From Isoetes taiwanensis (Eukaryota > Streptophyta > Lycopodiopsida > Isoetales > Isoetaceae): a DNA stretch of 64,000 nucleotides. Both the position numbers and the translations under genes were made by a program. Shown in pieces: positions 22,551 to 34,776 of this stretch. Numbering within the stretch: position 1 is the stretch's first letter; every line of letters starts with the position of its first letter. The stretch is from the NCBI GenBank assembly GCA_021234155.1, contig JAJEKV010000052.1, forward strand, positions 2,474,254-2,538,253. The letters are read 5' to 3'. The notes beneath the pieces are model-generated. The model made no database searches. It saw only the letters and a list, made by a program, of their open reading frames with translations, and was not told the origin of the DNA.

Positions 22551-25289
22551 ATAGAATAAGTTAGTACATCTAAAAAACATCTACCAAACATATTTTAAAG
22601 TAACATACTTTCTTAACCGAGAACATTAAAACTTTTTTTTTTTTAATCAGCCAATTATACTTTAGAAAATATATAGTATTACCTATATTAATAATATTTA
22701 AAACTATTAGTTATCTATTATTATTCCAAACTAAGGAATGGGTTTAGAGTTTTCAATGATATTCCAAAAAGTAATGCGTATAAAGGCTTACATATAATCA
22801 ACCTTTATACCTCTAACTTTACAAAAATAACCTTAAAACCTATTAAAAAAAAAAAACAAGGTGCTGCGCACGAAGGGTTGCCCTCTGATGGCCCAAAAGT
22901 GTGTTTTCATATTTCTCGTTTGGCCGTTTTGTTTTCATGTTTTTTATTTTTTGTTGTTTCGTGTGTCGGGCCTTATTTATAGCCTGAACGGGTGCGTTTG
23001 TTTGTTGTTGTTTTGTTTTCTTTTGTTTATGAATATATATTAGAGGAAATGTGATTACCAATCTAGGACAATGTTGTTCAATGCTCGATATTAATTTGCT
23101 TGTGCTATTGTTTATTAGCAAGATTAGTTGGTATTATACATGATATATAATAGGATATATACATGTAGGTAGGCACCTAATAAGCCATTGCTCAACTTAT
23201 ATATACTTTTCAGATTGTGGCATTGAGAGCACTGCTATAAGGATTCTTCAAAATGCTCAATAGGTGTAGATGGGCTATGTCGTTGTAAACCAGTATTACA
23301 ACATGCTATATCCATCATCTTCTGTGGTTTATCATTTTTATACTGCTGTTAGTCAGCTTAAACAACCAGAAGCTAGTCCAAATGGTGTAATCAATAATGT
23401 TGTTGACGCACAAAATATATGTATACATTTATATCATTATGATTTTCAATTTGTAGTCCGACCTGAGATGCACAAGCTGCACAAGACCAGTTGACACCAT
23501 TGGAATCAGGCTATTGGAATTGTTAATTGTTGCTGACATTGTTAATGAGCCCAACTCAAGTGCTTAAGTGGTTGCTTTTGAATATGTCCAAATTTCTTTG
23601 TGTAATTGTCGAAAGGCTTTTTTATTTGTGGAAATCCTCGTATCTTGCCATGGAATTCCCACTTTGAGAGCTTATGAAGAACTTAATATTAATGTAGCAA
23701 AGTTCTCCCGCAAAACGTTTCAGCCATTGACCTACAGTCAAGCAGTAAAATAGTCTTCCTATTTTGAAGCAAACATTTTCGACCTTTGCTCATGCATTTG
23801 TCTTTAGCCGCTTTGATGCAACAATCTACTTATTGTTGAGTTGCTCCTAAACCAAGGGTCTTATGTGATAGTTTTTGATTAAATGTTTATAAAATTAAAA
23901 AAAACTTGAGGCCCCAAATATCCAAAGTTGGACACATATAGTGTTGTATAGTCTTCCTTTCTTTCTTTTCAATCCAAGTTCAAATGCAAGATTTGCGAAG
24001 CAAAACATGAGTGCTTTAGACTCACATCATAGACTTTAACAAAAAGAACTGTATCCTGCCAATTTACTGTGATGAAGTCATGCATAATATCGAGTTCCAT
24101 ACAATGCTTAGCCATCTAAGCAAGAGGGAGGAGCAATTCATGTGTTCAATAGTGTGTGTTTTTTACTCTAACAAGAAGGAAACCAGACAAATTTTTAGCT
24201 GAGACGTTAAGCTCCACCAAATGGTTCGTCCAGGTTACCAAGTTTTGAGCCAGATTGACACCTAAAAGTTGTGAGCATCAAGTGTCTTGCAGGGTATCTC
24301 TTCACCCAACAGCTTTCCTAGCTTTTCTGACATGTCCAACACTGTCAAGTTGTTTAAGTATGCAATCCTGGGGAAATGGTGACAAAGAGATGGTTGCAGT
24401 TGAGTAGTAATTCAACGAGCATAATACACTTTCCGTTTTTTTTTTCCAAGAATGCTTTTTGCTAGTTGGTTCTACGAATACCATGATGCTGGACGAAGCT
24501 TGAATTGGGATTACAATTTGTTAAAAGTCATTGTAGACCTCTTTAGGACATCATAAGATATTCTAACAGATATAACTGCATCTCTGCCTGAGGAGAAAAG
24601 TATCCATCTTCAACTGAACTTCCAAAAGGACCACTTTGCATACATGATCCTACCAGAACTGTCAAACCATTCCCATGCATTCCATTTGCAGGCATTCCAG
24701 GTAAAGGATTACTCTGCCCTAGTTGGCCATTTTCGTTGTTCTAGTTTGATCCTTTAAAGTCCATAGCCTGGTTAAGAAAAACAATAGTCTGGCCAGGATA
24801 AATAGTGCCAACTAGTGCAGGAGATTGAGAAAGTACATCACTAATGGAAATCCCCATGTAACCGTTATTTTTTTGCAGATATAGCTAACAACTCTGCTCC
24901 AATATTTTTTTATGTATATAGTAGTGCCTTCAGTTTAAGTTAAGCTAGATTAGCAACATAATAAATACATTAGGTTATTCTAAAGCACATGTTTCTAAAG
25001 CTCAAATACCCAATGTTGCTAAAGAGACAAAGGCTACAGGCAAAAGTCCATAGGTAGAATTGAAGCTAGAGATGTGAACATATATAGGTCAAACAAACTC
25101 TTGCAAAATAATGTAATGACTTGGCTTCATCTTATTATATATGGATATGGATGTAATTGTGCTAGCCACAAATTGACACAATTTTCAATTTGCACAAAAA
25201 ACCTCCTTGTGACACATTAGACTTTAATCATGGTTCCAAATCAACAAGTTTATGACCAAAGAAATATTTGCGGTGGCCAAGGCCGTCGA

Positions 25290-25530
25290 GATAAATGTCT
25301 GGTACTATGTAATTTTATGCAAAAAAAATACCACAAATAGCAAGTCTGCAAAACTATACGTGATAAATTTCTAGTACTAAATTTTGTGCAAAAAATGCCA
25401 CAAATAGCAAGTCTACAAAACTATACGCGATAAATTTCTGGTGCTATATAATTTTGCAATAAATTTCTGGTACTATATAATTTTGTGCCAAAAATGCCAC
25501 AAATAGCAAGTCTGCAAAACTCTATGTGTC
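25290..25530. repeat. Tandem repeat, three units of about 70 bp
   Basis: Units share GATAAATTTCTGGTACTAT, AATTTTGTGC, AAAAATGCCACAAATAGCAA and GTCTGCAAAACT. A partial fourth unit (AATAAATTTCTGGTACTAT) is inserted near 25455. Confidence 0.85.
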
Positions 25531-26355
25531 CAACCATTGGACATTTACGACCGCAAGGCTGTAAACCCTAGCACCATATATAATTTTCTGCCAAAAAATG
25601 CCATAAATAAGCCTACAACCAAGATCATAACCATTAATTGGCTATCTAGAAGAATGTTACCTTGAAAAAAGCAAAATGCTCCATATATGTCTGGTGTGCA
25701 TGCATCCAATGCAATGCTTCCATATTTTTAGATCTTGGCACCTTGATTTTGCCAAAAGCAAAACGACAATGAGGAACAATTAAGTTCTATAAGTCAGTCC
25801 ACATACCTTTCAATTAACTTAAAAGACCAGCAGCTGATATATACCAGCAAAAGCTTTGCCATTGGCAACTTCTCATCCCTGAACTTCTTCTTTAAGACTT
25901 GTGGTTCTTCTACGGATCAGATTACACCTTTCAAATATCAATTCTAGAAACTAGACATTTCTCTGGAAGGAACATTTAATGGAAATGCATGCTCTTAAAG
26001 GTGGCATAATTATGCTCTCAAAGCTGGTAGCAGGTGCAATTCTAGTTAGGAAAGGTTGGCAATTTTATGAAGTGAATAATCTAGTATACTATTAAACTTT
26101 CCAATTAACGTAAGCTTACCCTTAGTAATCCCCATATGGCAAATCCCTTGATACAGTAAGAATACATAAATTTTGAGCTATATTAACATACTGCACAGTG
26201 CTGGTGGTGTAGGTACGACATCCCTAGGTGTACTACTTAAAAGCAACAAATTACATGTGATCTAACCATTTTATTCTATAAATACATGCACATAATTTGT
26301 TATTCCATTTTGTCCATTGGGTACAAAACAAAGTCTGTTTTATTACTAACTTGTT

Positions 26356-26565
26356 TTTTTTGGGTTACCCCTAAGAAGACAAACCCTCGCTCATGTGGTT
26401 TTTTGGCATATTCTAACTATATATGCTAAAATATGCCAAAAACTGCTCCAAAATATTTGTTGCCAGTAAACAGTCGATCATCTGTGTTGCCGGTCGCTGC
26501 TGTTCGAACTGCCTAACCGGCATGAATTTTTGATGTTGTGCAAGGTACCTACTAGCCAAAAAAAT
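26356..26565 (+). repeat. Dispersed repeat R2, copy 1
   Basis: Starts TTTTTTGGGTTACCCCTAAG and continues GTGGTTTTTTGGCATATTCT with further matches to copies at 31815-32003 (reverse), 40706-40890 and 44140-44290. It is the most diverged of the four. Confidence 0.7.
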
Positions 26566-27879
26566 CCACATGAAGAGTGTTGGCGATGGTAGGAGTTCTT
26601 GACGCATTTTCGTCAGGGCAGATTGATGCCCTTCATCAACTTTTCCTTGCAGGAAATACTTTGATGATTATCCAAACACATGGATTTGAAGCCAGATAAG
26701 TGGAGGTTCTATTTTTTCGCTTCATACTAGGACTTTGTGATCAAAGTTTTGAACCTATCTTTGCCATCATGTATTTGCATCTGGAGATGCGGGCATAAGC
26801 ATGCTACACCCTATCAAAAAAAGTACCATTTAGGAACCATAAAACTACCTAAAAAAGTACCCAACACTGGGTACTGGGTACTTTTATAATATCTCAATAA
26901 CTACAAATGTTAAATTGAATGCATTCATTTTGGCCTCCAATAGTATTGTCTCTATCTTAGCCTTGAACATTGATATGCTTTTGACATTTTACATTGAACT
27001 TTTGAATTAGTTTTGACCAAAAGAACAAGAAAATAGTACCCAATCCAAAAGTACCTAGTGCAGGTACTTTGGCAGGTTCCAAAAATGGCAGGGTATAGCA
27101 TGCATATGCCCATGCCGATGAGGAAAACTGACTACCAGTTGCCAGATACTTGTTCGTTGGGAGGGCTCCTACCAAACCAGAGACTCAACTGGTTTTTGGT
27201 TTCTTTGTAGAGTTCTTAAAATTCATCCAAAATGCTAGTGTATAGTTAAATACAATAACCTCTGCTATAGCAAGCTGCCTGATTTTAGATAGACTATTTT
27301 ATCATACTTGAGTTTGAGAGACTTGCATCCCATTCAGTGAAGATAATGGTGTTGAATCTTCAGTTGCCATAGTTTTTAAGTGAAGAGTGCAAGATAGTGT
27401 TCCAAATTGCTGCTTGACATAACAAGCAATGTTGTGTACCATATTTTGTACATGCTGTAGCCCTAAATTTTGCATATGAAGTCTCTTGTTTTTCTCGAGA
27501 CGTAAAAAAAAGCTCAACCGGATTTCTTGCTTTTAAATCGGAATTTGGAGAGACCAACCCCTCCTGTTTTGCTATGCTTGATAAAAGGAGAATCAATAAA
27601 GCTTTAGTTCATGATAACAAAACCTACTTCTTCATTTTTATATACCCAAAGGCTTAGACAAAAAGGCGTACGTGCTTACAAAAAAAGGGTTTGGACAGTG
27701 GCCACTACGAAAAGGACACAGCCAGAAAGGCCGCTGCTATTGGAGCAACCACAGAACGCATACATATAGCATTCACCTGAAAAAGACCACAATGCCTCAA
27801 AAATACTCTCTCTTTCCTTCCTCGGTTGTATGAATTGACCTGCACAGCTTTGTAAACAAAAGTCAAAACTCCTACGTTA
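26566..27879. other. Spacer inside the candidate 5.15-kb element
   Basis: No gene recognised. A short GTACC/TACTGGGTAC-rich stretch lies near 26850-26890 (AGTACCCAACACTGGGTACT). Confidence 0.35.
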
Positions 27880-28252
27880 AGCTGTGTTTATAGTATTTAC
27901 ACAAATTCACACAAAACAAAAAGGACCTAGTACGAAATGGCAAAACAAAAACCATAAAAACACATTCTCGGACATCGAAGGGCAACCCCTCGTGCGCAGC
28001 ACCTTGTTATTATTGTCGTTTCCCTCCCAATCTGGCACCATTTTGATCTATAGCAGTTACTTCACGTTTCCATTTATGAGTTTCCATGGTTTTCTCTTTG
28101 TTCTGCCTCTTTAAAATGCTCTGGTCTAACATAGATCTCTGCAAAGATCTAACAGGTTATAAACTAAAACAAAGCCGTTGCATGAAGGCGATCTGCAAGG
28201 AGAGAGAGCATCCATGTAAGCTTCAGATATTTGATGGAGTGTTATAACCATT

Positions 28253-29600
28253 TTGTTTTCATATGTTGCATTATTGGAAATTGGATTGCTGGACAAGCAC
28301 AAGGTCAGTAATGATGACATAAAGAAGTTTGTATTTTGGTCAAAGGACTTCCTAAAAAATTGGAAGGCTAACAATGCAAAACATAAAGAGACACTGCCCC
28401 CTAAGATACTGGCCGAGTTGAGAAGAAAAGTGGCCCTTGTGAGGAAGATTACTGGAGAAGAAGACACTGTCCAGTATTCAGTCTCCATTGGGTACAAAGG
28501 TCTCTTGCCAAAATCAACTTCTTGCCTTAGAAACATATCACTCTTTGTGTTGGACAGTAGAGGTGGGAGAGGAGACATGGGGATGGACCAGAAGGACTAT
28601 AGCATCTTCTTTACCAGTTGTATAGGATTGACAACTAAGAGGTCCTTTACTATTGTCATCGTTTGTCATACAGGTGACTCACATCTGCATGCACTATCCG
28701 CTGCTCATGATCTGGAGTGCCTCAAAATTATTAAGGAAGGATGTCTAATATATAATGTTAGGGATAATGAGCTATGAACAGCACGGAAGATAGCACATGC
28801 GATCTTTATTATGATATCTATGCTGTCAGACGAGGAATATGATAATGCTAAGGCCAAGGGTGACAATAGCAGTGCATGGGAATGTTTTCTTCTAGATGAT
28901 CCAGACTTAACAACTATATTTTTTCATACGGATCAGGATCAGGATCATGAAGATGAGTCAGAAGAGGATGAGGATCGGGACCCTCTCCTCAGTGGTGAGA
29001 TCAAGTACGAGCTACTAACTAAGGAGAAGGGCCCCTTAAATAAAAATAATTTCCCCCCTGTCTTTGGCTGCTTATCTCGTCGAGGCTTTTGCTCCAATTG
29101 ACGCAACATGCTTGGAGCTTCATGTTGGAGGTTATATTGCCCGAGAGGCTCTAATAGGTGCTAGAAGATGCCACTGTTTTGTGATTGATGAGCAGGCAAA
29201 AGACTTTCTTGAACCATTCCTCATGCATGTATTTGCCAAATCTCCTAAAGGCCCTTATGGCAACCTGAAATCTTCAGCAATCAAAAGCCTCGTGGACTTG
29301 TCCAACTAAAAAATGGACGATGGTTCTGGTGAGGGAAGCAGTAATCCGCAGCCTGATAAGGAAAGTAATGAGCGATTGGCTGCTAAACTGGCTGCTTAAG
29401 GTAATGTGATAATGCAGAATATAGGGGATATCCTTGCCTCCCTTGCGGGTGATGCAACCAACAATAGAATAGATTCACAGGTTAATAGGGATTTAATTGA
29501 TAAGGCAACCAAGAGAGAAGGGGTCATTGATAACCCAAGCGACTCTAGTGATTCCCAAGTTTGCCAAATCAACACTAAAATAAAGTTAGTTTGAAGGACA
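28253..29600 (+). CDS. Unrecognised protein, possibly methyltransferase-related, frameshifted
   Basis: Three plus-strand frames follow one another: 28253-28777, 28811-29101 and 29052-29309, with a short frame at 29406-29594. The first has FWSKDFLKNWKANNAKHKET, then DYSIFFTSCIGLTTKRSFTIVIVC. The second has an acidic stretch (DQDQDHEDESEEDEDRDP). The third has FAPIDATCLELHVGGYIARE and then GARRCHCFVIDEQAKDFLEP. A TIVI-C strand, followed after an insert by a cLELhvGgyia..AL.G.rc..f..D pattern, recalls the motif order of N4/N6 DNA methyltransferase-like proteins. The GxG site is not canonical, and this is only a suggestion. A C6 run near 29053 marks the shift between frames two and three. The first frame ends in TGA at 28775-28777, so either an intron or a stop lies there. 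Confidence 0.45.
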
Positions 29601-29609
29601 TAAAGGAAC

Positions 29610-29975
29610 TAATATAAAATAACAATTCTAATAGTCAGAAGAGCACGGAGATTAAGGGTGGCGAAGGGGAGAATGACGCCGATGACGACAGTGAAACTGA
29701 ATATGATAGGTATGGCAGGACGCTCATTGAATGTACTTAGTATTGCTCGCCTTGCAGATGAAATCGTGCCAAGCATGATTTAGTTTATCTTTAGTTTGAA
29801 TTAAATCGCGCCACGTGCTTTAATTACATTTCATTGTCAGACTAAATCACGTCAAGCGCGATTTGGTTAAGCCTAACACAAATCACGTCTGGCGCGTTTG
29901 TATTGTTTCAATGTATAATATAAGGATAAGGATGTGCATGTTAATCATATCTTGCTGACCAGATACATGTTTGAT
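29610..29975. other. Spacer with small inverted/direct words
   Basis: Variants of AAATCGCGCCACGTGC and AAATCACGTCAAGCGCGATT repeat three or four times between 29765 and 29900, giving short imperfect palindromes. It lies between two plus-strand genes and could be intronic. No gene is seen. Confidence 0.4.
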
Positions 29976-29982
29976 GTTTCAG

Positions 29983-30611
29983 CTTCCCTTGCGTTTCTAA
30001 AAAGGTTGTGGTATTCGACCTAAAGGGGTTCTTTGTAAGACTTTTCCAAAAAATAAAGTGGCGCCAGATCATTTTCACCAGACACCAGTAGAATCAAATT
30101 CCACGTGGATCTATCCGCAGCCGCACTTGAAGGAGATGCTAGATGAGGCATTTAGATTATTTCGAGTTGGTATTTGGTCAAACTCCGGAACATCAAGGAT
30201 ATTGTGGAGGCACTGGAGGAAATGGGTAGACATTGGTTGACCTTTTGGGATCAACACAAATGTGTGAAGTGCACTAACCCCAAAGATCCAACAGGCAAGC
30301 CCATCTTCATCAAACACTTGAGTAACATGATGGACGAACTTGGTATCGAGAATAATGATGATATAATCATAATCGATGATGATGCTCTCAAATGCTTCTA
30401 CAATCAAACGCAGGCCCTGAATCCACCATCTTATGATCCAAGAAATTTTGCGACAGATGATTTTCTGGTGAAGTTTATGTTTATTATAAATAATTTGGCT
30501 ATGGGGATGATAGTGCGTGAAGTGTTAGATTCACACCCTGAACTAGATAGAACGGCTGACATGGAACCATGCCTTGTTAAATACGTGAAAAAACATGGAT
30601 TGATCCCTTAG
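29983..30611 (+). CDS. FCP1-like HAD phosphatase domain protein, second copy (frame broken)
   Basis: After a TTTCAG acceptor at 29982 the plus strand reads KKVVVFDLKGFFVRLF, then HLKEMLDEAFRLFRVGIWSN in another frame, then back to NIKDIVEALEEMGRHW, LTFWDQHKCVKC, GKPIFIKHLSNM, IIIIDDDALKCFYNQTQAL and a final helix to TAG at 30609. This is the full order of an FCP1-like domain. The catalytic loop is DLKG, lacking the second Asp and the Thr/Val of active CTD phosphatases. IIDDDALK corresponds to the family's LIDDSPYK. Two frameshifts suggest a pseudogene; small introns are less likely at those points. The relation to the first copy at 17 kb is at domain level; the sequences are well diverged. 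The 28.25-29.6 kb gene lies just upstream on the same strand and could be the same transcription unit. Confidence 0.65.
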
Positions 30612-31814
30612 TGTTTTATTGGAATATATGATATTTTTATATGATATTCGTGTCATGTATCCATAATTTCGGATCTCCAATTGCCTTGCAAATAATGCAA
30701 TCTGTTATTATCTAACCTATTATTTTCATCTCAATGCTCTTCAATTTTGGTGTCATCTATCTTAGCAACTTGCCCTTCATTAAACCCCTAGAAGACAATT
30801 GCAGGTTGGCGTTATTTTGGAGTTGACATAATCTCAATTTAAGTGGATGTCGGTTATCTCAAAACAAGTAGAAGAAAGTGAAATTGCTTCTAAATCATGT
30901 TACTAGGTTGATTGAACAGGAGTAAGCGTGTTCTGTATTTGTTGTCATATGCTATGTTAATGTGTGGTGTGTCATGTGGTTTGGTGATAAAATGGGAGTT
31001 AGCATCTTATGCAATAGCCAATACTGTAGTTTTAATATTTTAGGTGGTATATGGCTGGTAGGATGTGATGTTGCATAGTGTAAATATTGTGAGATGATTC
31101 TTCTTATCATAGTGTTGAGAGATGCAGCAATGGGAACACGTGGTATGAAGATGCAGCATAGTCTGTGTGTTGGTCTATTGTGGTTGGAATATATTACAAA
31201 CTAATGTGATGGATTGGCACGTTTGTGTTATGTGAAAGTGAATATGATGTTATATAGCATCACAAGTATGGTGGCAATTTATGATGTCTTTATGAGGCAG
31301 ATAGAATGACAAGTATGATGTCAAAAATGGTGTGTTGTAGCAAGGTTGGTATGATGAAAAACGTTTGCATCGTCGAAGACCTTGTCCGGACTCAAATGTA
31401 GCTTTAGTTAACATACGATTCTGGCAGAACATAATGCACATAATGTAGTCTAACATCCAAACTTAACTAAACATTTCATATAAGGGAAACTTTTCTTATG
31501 GTATTCATTCTGGTCATCTTGATGGGGCACAATATAACAGTGCATGGAACACAGCTTGCCTAGCAAATATGCGAGGCATACATATAACAAATTGTACATC
31601 CTCACCATGTCACCGTTCAGTTCAAATCCGGCCTTAAGCTTCAACGATCCTTCCTTCAGCTTCATATCCGGCAGATCCTTAAGCAAGAGAGACAAAGATC
31701 CAGCAGTAGACCTTGTTTTCCTAACCATCAACCCCAAGTCGAATTACTTCCCTGCGGCAACACCTCTGCTCCATTCCCCAATACAACCCATCAACGTTTT
31801 TTTGCTATGGATTG
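30612..31814. other. Spacer, no gene recognised
   Basis: TG-rich plus strand with short open frames. The minus-strand frame at 31450-31737 has no known motif. Confidence 0.4.
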
Positions 31815-32003
31815 TTCCATTGCTTAGAAGAAGCAAGCATCAGTTAACCGGTTTTCAAGAGGCTGCCCAACAACAGTAGCCACCACCAGTTTACCCATGA
31901 TAGCAAGTTTGGAGGAGTCATTGGCATATGCTTGGCATATATTGGTATATACCTAAAATATGCCATAACCCCACATGGACAAGGGCTTGCCCCCCTAGGG
32001 GCA
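31815..32003 (-). repeat. Dispersed repeat R2, copy 2 (reverse)
   Basis: In reverse orientation this matches the 40706 copy over about 180 bases, including GTTGCCCCTAGGGG, CAAGCCCTTG, CATATGCCAATGACT, CCAAACTTGCTAT and AAACCGGTTAAC. With copy 1 at 26356 it forms an inverted pair around the 28.2-30.6 kb genes. Confidence 0.8.
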
Positions 32004-32104
32004 ACACAAAAACTGTAGGTATTAAATGTTCATGGCAGTTATTATGTCTCAAATGAATTTGGAGGCAGTTTAGCCACTTTCGAACTTTTCTCCTTCAAAA
32101 AATT

Positions 32105-32475
32105 CTTGCTTCAAACTTTTTTCTTAGGCACAGCTCAGCTCGATCTTGATCTCTTAGGTGCTCGATCTCGATCTCCTCAAGACTCGAGTTCGGCTCAAAA
32201 CTTAGCTCTTCAAATCTCGGCCCAAAAATCAGCTCAAAGCTCAACTCAAAGCTCGGCTCAAATCCGACAAGATTAGTTCTAGGTCTTATTTAAACTATGT
32301 TATTTCTAGGTCTTATTCTCAAGAACTCTCAAGTTCTTATTTTGTTCTTATTTCTAGTTCTCTTATTCTTATTCTACTTCTCTTATTCTTATTTCCAGTT
32401 CTCAAGTTCTTATTCTGTTTCTTATTTCTAGTTATTCTGTTCTTATTTCTGGTTATTTTAGTTCTTATTCTCAGA
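32105..32475. repeat. Low-complexity tracts upstream of the DUF7869 gene
   Basis: 32105-32275 repeats AGCTCGATCTC and CTCAAAGCTC words. 32318-32475 repeats TTCTTATTTCTAG words. After the gene, at 35015-35065, the complementary words AGAATAAGAAAT and AACATAATAAGA appear, so the gene may be flanked by inverted simple-sequence ends. Confidence 0.7.
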
Positions 32476-32518
32476 ATTTGGACAACTTCAAAAAGATAGG
32501 ATTAATTTCATTTACTCC

Positions 32519-34776
32519 TTGTGTAGGAATTCCAGCTATGATGAAAACACAGGAAGGCTACTATATCAATTGAGGGGCATGAAGGTATGTATGAGAGCAT
32601 TGAGATGGATTCTTGGGGTGAGCAAGTCTTCATTTTACAGATACTGGGAGCAGGTTAGAAAAGGGCACAGTTTGTTCCAACATGGTAATGCACTCACTTT
32701 GAAACCTAGAGCAAATACTCTCAAGGCCATTGCAGTCTTCGAGAGCTTTGTGAGATACATGTCTCAATCTATGCCCCACAAGTCGAAGGTGAACGAGCAC
32801 GGTGTGCGAGTGGTGCAAAGAGTGTTGCCACAACACTATATCCAAAAGGAGTGCCTTAAGGAGGTCAACTCCATCCTGGAAACTACTGGAGGTAGGCCTC
32901 TTTCTCAATCACATTTCAGCAAGTTATGGAGCACTCACTTCTCGGGGCGTGAGTGTCCTACAACACATGCCATTCTCAAAGTGCAACACTTGCATTCAAC
33001 TCAAGGATACACTTGCATCAACCGCAATAGAGAAAGAAAGAATGGCAATTAGGGGGAGCAATTTGCGAGATCACCAAAGGGACCAAATATCATGTAGACA
33101 GGTTGTATTGGCGGTGGGAGAACATTTTCTCGAGATGCAAATTTACAAATTTTTGTGTATAATTCATTATAAGATGGACCAACACAAGACTTTCTTGCCA
33201 AAGCTAGATCCTTTACCCAAGCGTTGTCAAAACGCGGCTTTTGATGAAAGTAAGTCCGGGGGGTGTATTAACACATGGTCATGGAACTGGAACATATGGT
33301 CATTTTGTGCTTGATCTATGGAGAGATGATCCAAACTTCCATGTGAGCTCTATTTTCAAGTGCCTGAGAACACTAGAGAAAGGATCGATAGAAGGGAGGA
33401 GGTATTCCCCTTTAGCACCCATTTTTGAGGCTTTGATGGATGATCAACCGCTTTGTTACCAAAGGCAGATAAAAAACCTCACATCCAAGGTGTCTAGTGA
33501 ATCAAGGAGGACTTGGGATGATTTCCCCTTACTTGAGAAATCATTGCCTGAGGAGCTATGTGTTCAGTTGGACAACTGTTGGAAAGAAAACAAGAATAGA
33601 TGGATGTTTGGGGCAATGTCATACTTGGCCAAAGTGGGAGTATTCAAAGTTGTGAAAGTGGGATTCATGATGGTTGGGCATACGCATGATGATATAGATG
33701 GATTCTTTGGAACTTTCTCCACCAAGCTCAAGAGAGAAAACGTGACCACTCTCCCTGAACTAATGGATGTGTTTGAGAGCTGCATTGACCCCAACCCAAT
33801 GGCTTTCTTGATGGATGAGGTTGCAGATTGGAAATCATTTGTAGAGGGATACTTGCTAGATGGTAAGGACCAGTTGACAGGACACACAAAGCCACTTCAG
33901 TTCAAGTTTTGGGTTAGGGATGGAATACCAATCATGCAATATAAGTGGAGACCGGTGACAAGTTGTGGATGCACGTACAAGGTATCGAGTTGTGGCAAAG
34001 GGGTGCTCTTTGGTGAAGTTCTCATTCCTAAAGGGCAGCCAAAACCACTACCTCCCTTCAAAACAGTCAAAGACTCTAGCCAACTAGTGAAGGGCATCAA
34101 GGATTACATAACGCACTGGGATGATGTTCGAAATGGAAAGCACACCTCCACTCTTAAGAAAAATCAAATGGACTCCCTAATCAAGTACTGGGAGAAAGTT
34201 GTGACATGCTTAGAAACCGAACGACCATGTGGGAGGGAGCTAAGAGATCGGGTTCTTGCCGAGTCAAGATGGGAGGGTTCTCAAGGTGCAAGCACGTCTA
34301 AGAATGCTCACACAGGTCCCAACAAGGGTTCCAAGTGGTTTGTGGGAAGTAAGGCCTCAAAGCCGAAGTGGTTTGATCTTCCTGAGTGGGATCCCTTTGA
34401 GGACATCAAGGAAGGATACTTTGTGCTAGTAAGGCCTGATGATGAGGACTGTCCAATATGGTTAGGGGTGGCACTCTCTGATGTAACTACCACTATGCCT
34501 GATGGAGAGGAGTTGCGTCCGGATTCCAAATTCAATATTGGGAGCCCATTGGGAGACACAAGAAGGGCAACTTGAAGGAGCAATACAATCGACCTTTGGG
34601 AGAAGAAGTGGAGGGCAAATTATGCTGACCCTCAAAGGAGGGAATTGGTGGAGTGTGTGGTATGGTCATATCCAAGTTCTCACATTGCAAAGGACAACAC
34701 ACACAAGATCCCAAAAAGGGAGATGGACAAGGCCATGAGCAACCTCCATGCTTTATCATTGTATGAGGGTAGATAA
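32519..34776 (+). pseudogene. DUF7869-type transposon protein, nearly full length
   Basis: The best preserved mobile-element gene here. Order: RALRWILGVSKSSFYRYW (about 32600), HFSKLWSTHF and a cysteine-bearing FSKCNTCIQLKDTL (32910-33020), KTFLPKLDPL (33190-33215), GVLTHGHGTGTYGHFVLDLW (about 33260-33325), LCVQLDNCWKENKNRW (33555-33605), KVGFMMVGHTHDDIDGFFG (33655-33710), KPLQFKFWVRDGIPIMQYKW (33890-33950), and a C-terminal part ending SLYEGR before TAA at 34774-34776. The LDN-ENKN and GHTH-DID motifs define the DUF7869 family of transposon-associated proteins and probably hold catalytic residues. The central frame at 33241-34561 is open for over 430 codons. Breaks near 33050, 33240, 34540 and 34590 inactivate it. 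Confidence 0.8.

Larger units (their letters stand above)
22857..28006. mobile_element. Candidate 5.15-kb element bounded by inverted repeats of about 130 bp
   Basis: The left end begins CAAGGTGCTGCGCACGAAGG and the right end finishes in its reverse complement GCGCAGCACCTTG. Similarity continues inward for roughly 130 bases (22857-22995 and 27880-28006), including GTTTTGTTTTC and GTGTG words. A third end lies at 46823-46874. No transposase is visible inside; 23-27.8 kb is AT-rich with only short open frames. No target duplication is obvious, because the left flank is a poly-A run. It could be a non-autonomous element, or two solitary ends. Confidence 0.5.
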
